From NCBI GenBank assembly GCA_039819485.1, contig JBCBRY010000027.1, forward strand, positions 1 to 64,000: 64,000 nucleotides of DNA, in the 5' to 3' direction. Numbering within the stretch: the stretch's first letter is position 1; the number at the start of each line of letters is the position of its first letter. Made by a program: the position numbers and the translations under genes. This DNA comes from UBA6168 sp039819485 (GTDB lineage: Bacteria; Bacteroidota; Bacteroidia; Chitinophagales; Saprospiraceae). The notes beneath the pieces are model-generated. The model saw only the letters and a list, made by a program, of their open reading frames with translations. It made no database searches and was not told the DNA's origin. Shown here in pieces: positions 33,210 to 42,838 of this stretch.

Positions 33210-33239
33210 TTGAAAAACTAAAAGTGACTGTTATCTTTG
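33210..33239 (+). promoter_or_regulatory. promoter of the GH13/glucodextranase-C lipoprotein gene
   Basis: TTG (33210-33212), a 19-base spacer, then TATCTTTG (33232-33239), a full match to the Bacteroidota sigma-ABfr pattern TTG-N19-TAnnTTTG. It lies 21 bases upstream of the ATG at 33261. The best promoter seen in the window. Confidence 0.65.
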
Positions 33240-33260
33240 TTTTTTCCAAAACAAAAATAT

Positions 33261-35819
33261 ATGAAGAAATATATAGTCCTGCTGATTACATTTCTCACCT
33301 TAACCGCCTGTCAAGATTCGGAAAAATTATTGCTGCACGTACCGTCACCTGCCTGGGAAGACCAGATCATTTATTTTATCATGACCGACCGTTTTTTCGA
33401 TGGCAACCCCAATAACAATGAACTGGGCGAAGGAGAGTACGATCCCGCAAAAAATACCTACTTTAATGGAGGTGATTTGGTGGGCATCCAACAGAAACTG
33501 GACTATATTGAAGAACTGGGAGCCACCGCCATCTGGATCACACCGCCTGTCTTTAACCAATGGTGGAACCCCGATAAAAACTTCACAGGCTATCACGGAT
33601 ACTGGGCATCACATTTTGAAAAAGTCGATCCGCATTTCGGGAATTTAGAAGAATACAAACGCTTGTCAGATGCCCTCCACCGCCGCGGCATGTACCTGAT
33701 TCAGGACGTGGTGACCAACCATACAGGTGATTACATGCGCTATGAGGGTGGATATGATTCGACGGATGTCTCAAGGTTTTATGTGAACTATGGGGCGCCA
33801 GAACAGTCGCCTTTTGATTTGAATGACCCCACTGATCCATCGCACCGGGAGGCCGCCATTTATCATTTCACGCCCACGATAACTGACTTTTCAGATGTCA
33901 ATACCCGGCTGACCCACCAAATGGCGGGCCTGGATGATTTGAATACCACCAACCCAAAAGTGTTAAACTCGTTGATCAGGGCATATCAATATTGGATTGA
34001 AAAGGTTGGGGTGGACGGCTACCGGTTTGATACCGCCGTTTATGTGGAGCACGAATTCTGGAACCGTTTTATACATGCCGGCGAAGGAAGCCTGGAGGGG
34101 ATTTTCCCTTTCGCAAAAACCACTGGCCGGGAATCGTTTTACACCTTCGGTGAAACGTGGGTGACGGCGCCAGCACTGGACGACGCTGGTGAAAGGGAAA
34201 TGGAGGCCTATTTGGGCACACCCGCCAATCCGGAAATGAGTGCCGTGCTGAACTTTCCATTGCAGCAAAGTATCGTTCGGGTATTCGCCGACGGTGAGCC
34301 GACATCTCAAATGGCCTATCGCCTGCGAACGCTGCAAAAATATTTTCCCAATCCGACCACCCTCGTCAATTTTATTGACAATCATGACATGGTGCGTTTC
34401 CGGGCATTGGCCACAGAGGAATCCTACCGGCAGGCGCTGCTTTTTTTAATGTCAATCCCAGGCGTGCCCGTACTCTACCAGGGATCAGAGCAGGGTGAAA
34501 AGGAAATTCGCGCACCACTGTTTGATCGGCTGGACACTGCTTCGGCGGAATTTGTTTTTTCCAAAGAAATGATGGCATTCAGAAAAGAAAATAAATTGAC
34601 ACGAAGGGGAGAAATAAAAATATTAGCGGACAGCGACCGTTGTCCCGGACTGTTATTGTACCGGCTGGAGCATGAAGGAGAAGAATTGTATGTCGCATTT
34701 AATACCCGTGAAAGTAATTTATTGACAGGTGATATACTTTTTAAGAATGACACCTTGGCCAATGAAGTAGCTGAAGTCTTATCCCTGCGGGGAGGCAGTA
34801 AAATGATCATGGACCGGGGCAAGATGCAGCAGTTGTATTTGCCACCGAAAGAAGGAGTCGTTTTTAAGGTTCAGAAAGGCGAGCCGGCAATGGTTGACTT
34901 TCCCGAGGTACGGGTATTCAATCCCACCGGGGTGCATGTGGAAGATCCATTCTTGTCGGCACGTGGTTCGGTAGTCGATGCCGACAGTGTTTTTGTAATG
35001 CTCAACGGCAATGTAGATGGCTGGATAAAGACAAGCCAAAAAGAAAAAACGTGGGAGGCCGAGTTTGACCTGAGCAACCTCTCCAACGGCCCTCATTTTT
35101 GGCAGGCAGTGGCCGTAAAGGAGGGGCGTTTTGTGCTTTCTAAAAAGGTCAATTTTACCCTCGGCCTGCCGGAAGAAGAACGGGCTGTTATAAAAGACCG
35201 TATCGGAGACGACAGCGGGCCTACTGGCAGGTATAAGTATCCCACCGACTACACTTTTGCTCCCCGAACGATGGACATTAAAAAGGTGTCGGCTTTTACG
35301 ACTGGCAACAACCTCCGACTGGCCGTGGAAATGGCCGAACCACTATCTAACGTCTGGAATCCGCATAACGGGTTTGACCATTTGCTGCTGATGGCGTTCG
35401 TTGACTTACCGGGAAAAAAGGGCATGGCTGTTTTGCCAAAAATGAACATGGCGTTGCCGGACGAAGGTGAATGGGACGTTGGTGTGGCGGCAAATGGATG
35501 GCGTATTTCCATGTTTGAAACAGATGGGGCCAGTGCGGAAGATTATGGCCGGGCCATCTCCCAAAAACCGCGGCTTCAGGTTTTGCCGGAAAATAATACG
35601 ATTGAACTGGTGTTTACCGCCGAAATGCTGGACCTCCCATCGACCCTTGATTCTACAACGATCTATCTCTACACCTGGGACAGTGGTGGAGACGAAGATG
35701 GCCTGCGACCCTTGGCACCCCAACCGGACGGTTTCACTTTTGGTGGCGGGGAGGAAGGTGATCCAAAATATATGGATAAGGTGAAAGTGGTGTTGAGGAA
35801 CAAAGATCGGTTGAAATGA
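33261..35819 (+). CDS. GH13 alpha-glucan-active lipoprotein with glucodextranase-type C-terminal domain
   Basis: 852 residues from the ATG at 33261, chosen because MKKYIVLLITFLTLTAC forms a lipoprotein signal (Cys17); an upstream start at 33237 only adds 8 residues. The GH13 barrel has DVVTNH (149-154), GYRFDTAVY (nucleophile Asp257), FGETW (acid/base Glu298) and FIDNHDMVRF (Asp376). An all-beta region follows. The C-terminus (about 650-850), with DRIGDDSGPTG, YKYPTDYTFAP and NGFDHLLLMAFVDLPG, resembles the glucodextranase/pullulanase C-terminal carbohydrate-binding domain. Likely an outer-membrane-anchored enzyme on alpha-glucans; exact specificity unknown. It has its own consensus promoter. 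Confidence 0.92.
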   Translation: MKKYIVLLITFLTLTACQDSEKLLLHVPSPAWEDQIIYFIMTDRFFDGNPNNNELGEGEYDPAKNTYFNGGDLVGIQQKLDYIEELGATAIWITPPVFNQWWNPDKNFTGYHGYWASHFEKVDPHFGNLEEYKRLSDALHRRGMYLIQDVVTNHTGDYMRYEGGYDSTDVSRFYVNYGAPEQSPFDLNDPTDPSHREAAIYHFTPTITDFSDVNTRLTHQMAGLDDLNTTNPKVLNSLIRAYQYWIEKVGVDGYRFDTAVYVEHEFWNRFIHAGEGSLEGIFPFAKTTGRESFYTFGETWVTAPALDDAGEREMEAYLGTPANPEMSAVLNFPLQQSIVRVFADGEPTSQMAYRLRTLQKYFPNPTTLVNFIDNHDMVRFRALATEESYRQALLFLMSIPGVPVLYQGSEQGEKEIRAPLFDRLDTASAEFVFSKEMMAFRKENKLTRRGEIKILADSDRCPGLLLYRLEHEGEELYVAFNTRESNLLTGDILFKNDTLANEVAEVLSLRGGSKMIMDRGKMQQLYLPPKEGVVFKVQKGEPAMVDFPEVRVFNPTGVHVEDPFLSARGSVVDADSVFVMLNGNVDGWIKTSQKEKTWEAEFDLSNLSNGPHFWQAVAVKEGRFVLSKKVNFTLGLPEEERAVIKDRIGDDSGPTGRYKYPTDYTFAPRTMDIKKVSAFTTGNNLRLAVEMAEPLSNVWNPHNGFDHLLLMAFVDLPGKKGMAVLPKMNMALPDEGEWDVGVAANGWRISMFETDGASAEDYGRAISQKPRLQVLPENNTIELVFTAEMLDLPSTLDSTTIYLYTWDSGGDEDGLRPLAPQPDGFTFGGGEEGDPKYMDKVKVVLRNKDRLK

Positions 35820-36172
35820 AAATGACGTGTTGTTGATCTGGTGGCCGGTTCGGCAGCCTCCCCCGAATTCACTTATGGGCTCCCTGATTTGGTGGTGCTT
35901 GCTTTGGAAACGGCACCAACTCTTGATTGGTGCGAGCAGTACTGAATATCACTTTATATAAAAATAAGGATCGACGGTTTGTTTTATAAAAGACTGATCT
36001 ACAGTTGTTTGTACCCCTTGTCCACCTTTTGTAACTTAGGTGTTAAATTCAAGTGGTGAATTTTTTTTTACCTTTCTGATATAAATTACAACATTTTACC
36101 GACCCTCATGATCAAGTGCCTGGCCCCAACCTGAACGAACAGTCTAAATCTAATTTCAAGCGGAACAACCAG
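35820..36172. other. 353-bp intergenic region
   Basis: No gene recognised. A short hairpin GCACCAA...TTGGTGC (35913-35933) lies 94 bases past the GH13 stop but without a T-run. The stretch from 36060 is A/T-rich and probably carries the promoter of the ASPIC gene. Confidence 0.4.
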
Positions 36173-38059
36173 TTGAAAAAAACGAAACAGAACAGCATCC
36201 TTTCCTTTATCCTCTTCATGGTATTTCATGGGGCAGCCGCGCAGGTAGTATTTACCGAAAAAGCAGCTACAAAAGGCATTGACCATTTTCACCTGAGCAC
36301 TGATTTGATCGGCGCAGGCCTGGCTGTTTTTGATTACAACAACGATGGCTGGGAAGATATTTGGATGAACGGCGGCAATCAACGGGACGTGCTATATGCC
36401 AACAATGGCGATGGCACCTTCACGGAAGTTGGCTTTCAGGCCGGGCTGCTCATCACTGCCGGATATCATACCAAAGGCATTGTCACGGGCGATATCAACA
36501 ATGATGGTTGGCGCGATGTGTTCTTGAGCACCAGAGGTGGCAACACCAACCTGCTGCTGCTCAACAACGGCGATGGCACCTTCATCAGTATTACCACTTT
36601 TGCAGGGGTCGATGAAGGAACAGAATGGAGTGGTGCGGCTACGATGGCCGATTTCAACAGCGACGGCTGGCTCGACATCTACGTGGGCAACTATATCGAA
36701 TCGAACGATTTCCTGTTTGACTCAACGGGCAATTCGATCATTGGATATGCGCATACCTGCTTTGCAAACAAGTTGTACCTGAACAACGGCGACCTGACCT
36801 TTACTGACGTCAGCCAGGGGAGCGGTACGGCCGATGAAGGGTGTGCATTGGCTACGATGGCCACTGATTTCAACTCGGATGGCGAAGTTGATTTGCTGGT
36901 GGCCAATGACTTTGGGGAATGGGTGCTGCCCAACGCTGCCCTTGAGAACAACAGTGGTGTTTTTATCAATAACAATCAAATGAATGGAATGGACAGTGAA
37001 CTATACGCAATGGGCATTGCAAGTGGCGATATTGATCAGGACAATGATCCCGATTATTATTTCACCAACCTCGGCAGAAATTTATTATTGGAAAATGATG
37101 GGGGTAATTTCATGGATGTGACCGCCAGTGCGGGAGTAGAGGATACGCAGGCCGAAAACGGACTGACCGTTGGCTGGGGCACGGCACTGTTGGATGTTGA
37201 TAATGATACCGATCTCGATCTTTTTGTGGCGAATGGCTTCATCTCTGCATTGAGTTTTAACCAGACCTCGGTGCCAAATCCGGACAAACTGTTTCTTAAC
37301 AATGCGTTTCCGATAGGGGAAAAAATGCAATTCACGGACGCAACAGAAGCGGCAGGTTTGGGAGACGAGGGCTTCGCACGGGGCATGGTACATGCTGATT
37401 TTGACAAAGATGGTGACCAGGACCTGGTAGTACTTCAGGCCAGCGGAACAGCCAACCCGGACCTGGCTTTCAGAACACTTTTTTATGAAAATGAGTCTGC
37501 GAATGAAAACAACTGGCTGCAGGTAAAACTGGAGGGGACCATTTCCAATAAAGATGCTTTCGGTTCGAAAATGCGGGTCGTCTTAAATGATCGCTCGTGG
37601 ACTCATGAAGTGGTCAGCGGTAGTAGTCATGCTTCACAGAGTACCAGCATTGCCCACCTGGGGCTGGGAGATGCTGGGCAGGTGGATAGTTTGGTGGTTG
37701 AATGGCCAATGGGCGGGAAACAAATATTGACCGATATTGCTGCCAATCAGTTTTTGCACGTCCGGGAAGATACGGCCATGTTCACGGATGTAACGGCTGT
37801 TTTGGATGGAAATGAACTGATAGCGACGGTTGCACCCAACCCTTGCAAGGACCAGACGACTGTTTACATTTCAAATCAAAAGCAAATTAAATTGACGCTG
37901 GAATTGATCCGTCTGGACGGCACAATCATCAATACCTGGACGACTAATGGGGAACGGTTGGGCATCGATACAAGTAGGCTGCCCGCAGGGCTTTATGTTT
38001 TGAAAATCATTGCTGAAAATAAATTAATAAATACATTGAAACTTAAGGTGTTTCAGTGA
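36173..38059 (+). CDS. FG-GAP/VCBS-repeat and ASPIC/UnbV protein with T9SS sorting domain
   Basis: 628 residues if translation starts at TTG 36173, which gives a compact signal peptide (KKTKQNSILSFILFMV...AAAQ); the longest frame starts at GTG 36116 with an unusual 19-residue hydrophilic leader. Seven or so FG-GAP blades are visible (LAVFDYNNDGWEDIWMNGG, GDINNDGWRDVFLSTR, ADFNSDGWLDIYVGNY, ATDFNSDGEVDLLVAND, SGDIDQDNDPDYYF, LLDVDNDTDLDLFVANG, HADFDKDGDQDLVVLQ), each a calcium-binding DxDxDG loop. Then comes an ASPIC/UnbV domain (WLQVKLEGTISNKDAFGSKM...HLGLGDAGQVDSLVVEWP) and a C-terminal T9SS domain (VAPNPCKDQTTVYI...AGLYVLKI). A secreted beta-propeller adhesin of unknown ligand. Confidence 0.88.
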   Translation: MKKTKQNSILSFILFMVFHGAAAQVVFTEKAATKGIDHFHLSTDLIGAGLAVFDYNNDGWEDIWMNGGNQRDVLYANNGDGTFTEVGFQAGLLITAGYHTKGIVTGDINNDGWRDVFLSTRGGNTNLLLLNNGDGTFISITTFAGVDEGTEWSGAATMADFNSDGWLDIYVGNYIESNDFLFDSTGNSIIGYAHTCFANKLYLNNGDLTFTDVSQGSGTADEGCALATMATDFNSDGEVDLLVANDFGEWVLPNAALENNSGVFINNNQMNGMDSELYAMGIASGDIDQDNDPDYYFTNLGRNLLLENDGGNFMDVTASAGVEDTQAENGLTVGWGTALLDVDNDTDLDLFVANGFISALSFNQTSVPNPDKLFLNNAFPIGEKMQFTDATEAAGLGDEGFARGMVHADFDKDGDQDLVVLQASGTANPDLAFRTLFYENESANENNWLQVKLEGTISNKDAFGSKMRVVLNDRSWTHEVVSGSSHASQSTSIAHLGLGDAGQVDSLVVEWPMGGKQILTDIAANQFLHVREDTAMFTDVTAVLDGNELIATVAPNPCKDQTTVYISNQKQIKLTLELIRLDGTIINTWTTNGERLGIDTSRLPAGLYVLKIIAENKLINTLKLKVFQ

Positions 38060-38205
38060 TTAGTTATTGGTTGTTTAGTAGTTAGCACAGAGGCAGAAAA
38101 TATGTGTTGTACATTAAAACTGGCGAACTGTCAACTGACGAACTGACGAACTTTCTTCTAAACACCGATCACTGATATACTACTCACTAAATTAAACCGC
38201 TTATC

Positions 38206-41200
38206 ATGAAACGACTTTACTTTTCTTTTCTTTCACTGCTGTTCGTGGGGGCATTTGGGTACGCTCAGACGTCCAATGTCACTTTCACGGTGGACATGAC
38301 CAACGAGATGGCCGACCCGGACAGTGTTTTTCTGAACGGTGCTTTTACCGGTTGGAATGATACTTTGATGTCTGACAATAGTGACGGCACTTATTCCATC
38401 ACCTTTGAATTGACGGAAGGGGACACTTTTGAATACAAATTCAAAAATGGTGTAAATGGCTGGGAAGATATTCCAGGCACGGATTGTACCTCAGGTGGAT
38501 TTGGCAACAACCGCCTTTTGGTCGTGCCTGCCGATGATACGACGGAGCTTTATTGTTTTAATTCCTGTTCTTCCACCTGTCCTGACCTGACCGCAGATAT
38601 CACTTTTACGGTGGATATGAGCAATGAGATGGCCGACCCGGACAGTGTTTTTATCAACGGTGCGTTTACGGGCTGGACTGATTCATTGATGATGGACAAT
38701 GGAGATGGTACCTATTCTTTGACCTTTGCAGACCTGGATATCGGAGAAGAATATGAGTATAAGTTCAAAAATGGGGTAAATGGTTGGGAAGATATCCCAG
38801 GCGAGATTTGCACTGCTGGAGGTTTTGGCAACAACCGGCTTTTGGTAGTAGCGGGTGACGCAACGGAGGCATACTGCTTTGGTTCTTGCTTCGCCTGCGG
38901 AGATGTAGCTGTCACTTTGCATGTGGATATGAGCAATGAAACCGTTGATCCAGAGGGTGTTTTTGTAGCAGGTGATTTCACTGGCTGGGATAACCACCCA
39001 ATGACGAATAATGGTGATGGAACCTGGTCCACTACAGTTGGAGCAACACCGTTGGACACCGTAGCATACAAATTTAAGAATGGGGTTGACGGCTGGGAAG
39101 AAATCACTGACTCTACCTGTACCGATGGTACTTTCGGCAATAACCGGCTACTGGTGATTGATACCATGGACATGGATGTGGACCTGGTCTGTTTTGGATC
39201 ATGCTCTGCTTGTCCAGCTCAGATTTATCCAATTACTTTCTCCGTGGATATGAGCAACGAAACCGTTGATCCCGACGGCGTTCGCCTGGCTGGTACAATT
39301 ACCGGATGGGGCGACTCACTGATGGTCGACAATGGAGATGGTACGTGGTCTGTTACTTTCAATTTGAATGCCGGTGATACTATTTTCTATAAATTTAAAA
39401 ATGGCCCCGGTGGCTGGGAAGGCTTTGACGGCCCTTGCACCATTGGGAACGACAACAACCGCTTTCTGGTAGTGCCTTCTGATTCGACTGTATTGGATAC
39501 GGTTTGTTTTCAATCCTGTTTTGCCTGCGGCCTCGTCAGTGTGACATTAACGGTCGATATGCAGTTTGAAACGGTTGAGCCTGAGGGTGTTTTCCTCGCC
39601 GGTGAGTACAATGGCTGGTCAGATGGCCCGATGTGGGACAATGGAGATGGCACTTGGACCGGTGGTTTCGGAGCCATGCCTGGCGATACCCTTGAATATA
39701 AGTTTAAGAATGGACCGAACGGTTGGGAAAGCTTCGATGGCGATTGCCTGATCGGCGGCAACGGTTCCAACCGTTTCATTGCGGCTAACAACGATACCAC
39801 AGCAGCTACTGTCTGCTTCAACATGTGTGAACAATGTATCATTTTGGATACCATTGATTTGACTTTCCGCGTCGATATGACGGAAGAGACTGTAGACCCG
39901 GCAGGTGTGTTCATTGCGGGCAACTTCAATAATTTCGATGAACTTCCCATGATGAACATGGGGGACAGCATCTGGGCAATCACCCTGCAATTTGCTCCTG
40001 GCGATACGTTGGAATATAAGTTCCTGAATGGCCCCATGGGCTTTGAAGTAATTGCCGAAACATCTTGTACGACCAATGACGGCTTTGCCAATAACCGCCG
40101 GACAGTAGCACCGAATTTCCACACTGTACTGGACGCGGTTTGTTTCTCTAAATGCGGTGTTTGTTTTGACCCTACTTCTGTTTCGACGGCTGCCCTTTCT
40201 CAATCTTGTATGAATGCCAACGGCACGGTAACCATCGTTTTTGACGAATCACAAAACTGTGACAGCGCGCCCGGTGACCTGGCCGGCCTGGCCGAAATCG
40301 GCTTCCACTCATCTGGTAACATGTGGGATGATGTCATAGACTGGGACGCTGCAACGGCGGCTACAGCTACCAATGATGGCAACGACGTGTTCTCCGTAAC
40401 AATTGATCCGGCAGACTACTATGGTATCAATATTGACGATATCGAAAGAATCATGATGGTGTTTAATCAAGGGCCTGCCGTTGCTGACCCTGATGATGCC
40501 TGGGATTCAGAAGGAAAAGACCAAGACCTAGATGAGGACGGTAGCTGCGATGACATGCGCCTCTTCCTGGCCGATCTGCCGATGTGTTCTTTCGATCCAA
40601 CAACTACGACCAGCCCGGCCCTGAAAACAGCGGGTAGTTGCTACGACCCAATGAACGAATTGGTGAAAATACGTTTCGACGATGCACAGAACTGCGCAAA
40701 TGCTCCCGGTGAACTGGCAGGTATGACCGAGGTTGGTTTCCATTCAGGAGCTGATTCATTTATGGATGGTGTGGATTGGAATGCACCCGGCGCTCAAACA
40801 GCAGTCAACGACGGCACCGATGTCTTTGAAGTAACCATTGACCCGGTAAGCTACTACGCAGGTGTGAATAGTTTCAGTGACCTTGAGAATATCTACATGG
40901 TATTCAACCAGGGGCCTTCTGATCCAGACAACCCATGGGACTCAGAAGGCAAGGACGAAGATGCTGACGGCAACTGCGTTGACCTGCGCCTGATCATTTC
41001 TGACCTGCCTACTTGTGACTTGACCAATACCATCGACCGGGAACTGGAAAACAGCCTCGTTGCAATTCCAAACCCATTTGACAGTAGAACGGTGGTTACT
41101 TTTAGTAATCCAAACCTTACGTCTTATGATGTGACTTTGCTGAGCCTCACTGGTCAGCAGATGCGTACTTTCCGTAACGTAAATGGCACTACCCTGGAGA

Positions 41201-41292
41201 TTGACAGAAACGGTATGCCTTCCGGTATGTACTTCCTGAATTTCAGAAATGAAGAAGGAAAAATCGCTACGCTGAAATTGGTAGTGAAATAA
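38206..41292 (+). CDS. six-fold putative starch-binding-like repeat protein with T9SS sorting domain
   Basis: 1,028 residues with signal peptide (residues 1-20). Six tandem modules of roughly 105-110 residues each start with (I/V)TFTVDMxNExxDPxxVFxxG and contain F(T/N)GW, DNGDGT(Y/W), EYKFKNGxxGWE and a Cys-containing FGNNR(L/F)LVV...CF.SC end. This is the Ig-like layout of starch-binding CBM20/CBM48-type domains (aromatic pairs near FTGW and NGWE), but the exact CBM family is not certain. Two further tandem modules of about 125 residues (starting around 668 and 805, with GFHSG, VFNQGP and WDSEGKD) are unrecognised. A T9SS domain closes the protein (AIPNPFDSRTVVTF...SGMYFLNF). It sits between GH13 genes, so an alpha-glucan surface-binding role is plausible. 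Confidence 0.85.
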   Translation: MKRLYFSFLSLLFVGAFGYAQTSNVTFTVDMTNEMADPDSVFLNGAFTGWNDTLMSDNSDGTYSITFELTEGDTFEYKFKNGVNGWEDIPGTDCTSGGFGNNRLLVVPADDTTELYCFNSCSSTCPDLTADITFTVDMSNEMADPDSVFINGAFTGWTDSLMMDNGDGTYSLTFADLDIGEEYEYKFKNGVNGWEDIPGEICTAGGFGNNRLLVVAGDATEAYCFGSCFACGDVAVTLHVDMSNETVDPEGVFVAGDFTGWDNHPMTNNGDGTWSTTVGATPLDTVAYKFKNGVDGWEEITDSTCTDGTFGNNRLLVIDTMDMDVDLVCFGSCSACPAQIYPITFSVDMSNETVDPDGVRLAGTITGWGDSLMVDNGDGTWSVTFNLNAGDTIFYKFKNGPGGWEGFDGPCTIGNDNNRFLVVPSDSTVLDTVCFQSCFACGLVSVTLTVDMQFETVEPEGVFLAGEYNGWSDGPMWDNGDGTWTGGFGAMPGDTLEYKFKNGPNGWESFDGDCLIGGNGSNRFIAANNDTTAATVCFNMCEQCIILDTIDLTFRVDMTEETVDPAGVFIAGNFNNFDELPMMNMGDSIWAITLQFAPGDTLEYKFLNGPMGFEVIAETSCTTNDGFANNRRTVAPNFHTVLDAVCFSKCGVCFDPTSVSTAALSQSCMNANGTVTIVFDESQNCDSAPGDLAGLAEIGFHSSGNMWDDVIDWDAATAATATNDGNDVFSVTIDPADYYGINIDDIERIMMVFNQGPAVADPDDAWDSEGKDQDLDEDGSCDDMRLFLADLPMCSFDPTTTTSPALKTAGSCYDPMNELVKIRFDDAQNCANAPGELAGMTEVGFHSGADSFMDGVDWNAPGAQTAVNDGTDVFEVTIDPVSYYAGVNSFSDLENIYMVFNQGPSDPDNPWDSEGKDEDADGNCVDLRLIISDLPTCDLTNTIDRELENSLVAIPNPFDSRTVVTFSNPNLTSYDVTLLSLTGQQMRTFRNVNGTTLEIDRNGMPSGMYFLNFRNEEGKIATLKLVVK

Positions 41293-41348
41293 ATTAGGAG
41301 TCAGGAGTCAGATTTCAGACTTTTGATGAAATGTCTTTCTAAATAAAT

Positions 41349-41386
41349 ACATCCCGATGACTTTAGTCGTCGGGATGTTTTGTTTT
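41349..41386 (+). terminator. terminator of the six-repeat protein gene
   Basis: ACATCCCGATGAC, TTTA loop, GTCGTCGGGATGT (one G-U pair), then TTTGTTTT. It lies 57 bases past the stop and just before the convergent metallophosphoesterase gene, whose transcript may also end here. Confidence 0.88.
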
Positions 41387-41397
41387 ACGGTTCACCG

Positions 41398-42288
41398 TCA
41401 GATGTCATCAATGTCGATAAAATCCCAGGTCAGGTTCCTGTCTACCAGATCATGGTTCAGAATAAGCACGGAATCGCGCTTGCCGTGCGTGGGCCATTGC
41501 TCATTGTAAGGCCGGTCAGAAGTGATGCCGGAGCCGATAAATGTAACGCCTTCATTCGAGGTAAATTCATAAGTGGTTCTCACTTGCCCCATATCACCAG
41601 CAATGCAGATGACCTGTACCCCTCGTTGCTGCACTTCGACCAATTCAGGATAAACGGCCAGGTTGAACGGGGTCGGAGGAGAGCAGACAAAAGGGATCCA
41701 CGATGCATTGGCATTGGCAAATTCTGCTGCATCGCCCACGCCTTCCAAATAGCCCCAGACGACATTGTGCATCAAGACTATCAAGTGCGATGACGCACTG
41801 ATCGTATCGCAAACAGACTGGATAAATGCAGTCTGTACCTCTAGGCCGGGGCAGTCGTCTGAATTGTAATAAACCGTATTTAATACCAAGAAAGTGAGCC
41901 CGTCTTTGTGTTCAGAGTAATAAAGGTCGCGCCCCGTTCGGGCAGTGATCCATTCTGTGTTCCCGTTCCTGACATCGTGGTTGCCAACTGACCAATGGGT
42001 GTTTTTACTGCTTAAATGGAAGAGGCTATCGACATAGTCTACAGTCGATTCTTCTTTTGTCGTTTCTGAACAAATATCGCCGCCCAGCCATATTTGGTCA
42101 TACTTGCTCAAGTCGACCTGTTCTATTCTCCGGTCTACGGCATTGTGTTTTTCATTGATGTGGCCGAGGTATAAATATTTACAGTTGGTGCTGCAAGGGA
42201 TTTCAGGAGCAATCTGATCGTCGTCGTTCTCACAAGCGAGGATGAACATGAATAATGGGCAAAGAATAAAAAGACGAATTATTTTCAT
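41398..42288 (-). CDS. calcineurin-like metallophosphoesterase lipoprotein
   Basis: 296 residues with a lipoprotein signal (LFMFILAC, Cys19). Metallophosphoesterase motifs: IWLGGDIC, WSVGNHDVRNG, IVLMHNVVWG and VICIAGDMGQ. The first motif, normally an Asp-x-His, reads LYLGHINEKHNA, so its metal-ligand Asp is missing or shifted; the enzyme may be altered or use a different ligand. Periplasmic face, lipid-anchored. The substrate is unknown. Element copy B begins 21 bases upstream of its start codon. Confidence 0.85.
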   Translation of the reverse strand: MKIIRLFILCPLFMFILACENDDDQIAPEIPCSTNCKYLYLGHINEKHNAVDRRIEQVDLSKYDQIWLGGDICSETTKEESTVDYVDSLFHLSSKNTHWSVGNHDVRNGNTEWITARTGRDLYYSEHKDGLTFLVLNTVYYNSDDCPGLEVQTAFIQSVCDTISASSHLIVLMHNVVWGYLEGVGDAAEFANANASWIPFVCSPPTPFNLAVYPELVEVQQRGVQVICIAGDMGQVRTTYEFTSNEGVTFIGSGITSDRPYNEQWPTHGKRDSVLILNHDLVDRNLTWDFIDIDDI

Positions 42289-42309
42289 AAAAATAAATTC
42301 TCAACTGAA

Positions 42310-42447
42310 AAGTAAATATGTGCTTGGACAAAAATAAGGAGCGCTAAAAATGACACTTTTATTTTGGCAAATGTTTGATCTTATGGCTTCCAAACTCTTT
42401 TTCAGACAAAGGAAAAGTGTCATTTTTTCGGCCACCTGCTTGCTTGA
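42310..42447 (+). repeat. interspersed 125-bp element, copy B
   Basis: AAGTAAATATGTGCTTGGACAA at the left end and GTGTCATTTTTTCGGCCACC at the right. The inner inverted pair AAAAATGACACTTTT (about 42346-42360) and AAAAGTGTCATTTTT (about 42413-42427) is perfect over 15 bases. It lies upstream of the metallophosphoesterase gene. Confidence 0.85.
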
Positions 42448-42744
42448 CTAAATACACAAAATAGTATTGAAGTTGTTTTAAAAAAGACGGGCGATTGAAA
42501 ATCAATTTATCTTATGTACCCCTCCCGACAGTCGGGGGTTTATGTCCTCTTTTTTTGCAAATTTTTGGCTGTAGCTGCAAGAGGCATCTTTATTTTTTTT
42601 AATTTTTTTTGACATGTATTCGAGGATGTAAATTCACGACTGTAAGGGAATACGGCTGTTTTTTTAGGGCATTTATTTTTACAGATTTTTTATAAATAAA
42701 AGGACTAAAAAAATAATAATGAAAATTCGATCAATTCACGTTTT
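42448..42744. other. A/T-rich gap with a small hairpin
   Basis: No gene seen. A short stem CCCGA-CAG-TCGGG at 42524-42536, extended by G-U pairs, is followed by TTTATG. The rest is A/T-rich with several TTTTTT runs (42550-42620). Confidence 0.4.
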
Positions 42745-42786
42745 CTCCCCCAGCTCGAGATATGTACGTTCGGGGACTGGGGGGAG
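42745..42786 (-). terminator. hairpin downstream of the esterase lipoprotein gene
   Basis: CTCCCCCAG at 42745-42753 pairs with CTGGGGGGAG at 42777-42786, with a 23-base loop. On the minus strand it is followed by AAAACG rather than T's, so it could be a structural or bidirectional element instead of a simple terminator. Confidence 0.5.
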
Positions 42787-42838
42787 GAAATGCGTCAGGA
42801 TTTTTTATCTCCAAACACTTCTAATAATTTAAAACAAG

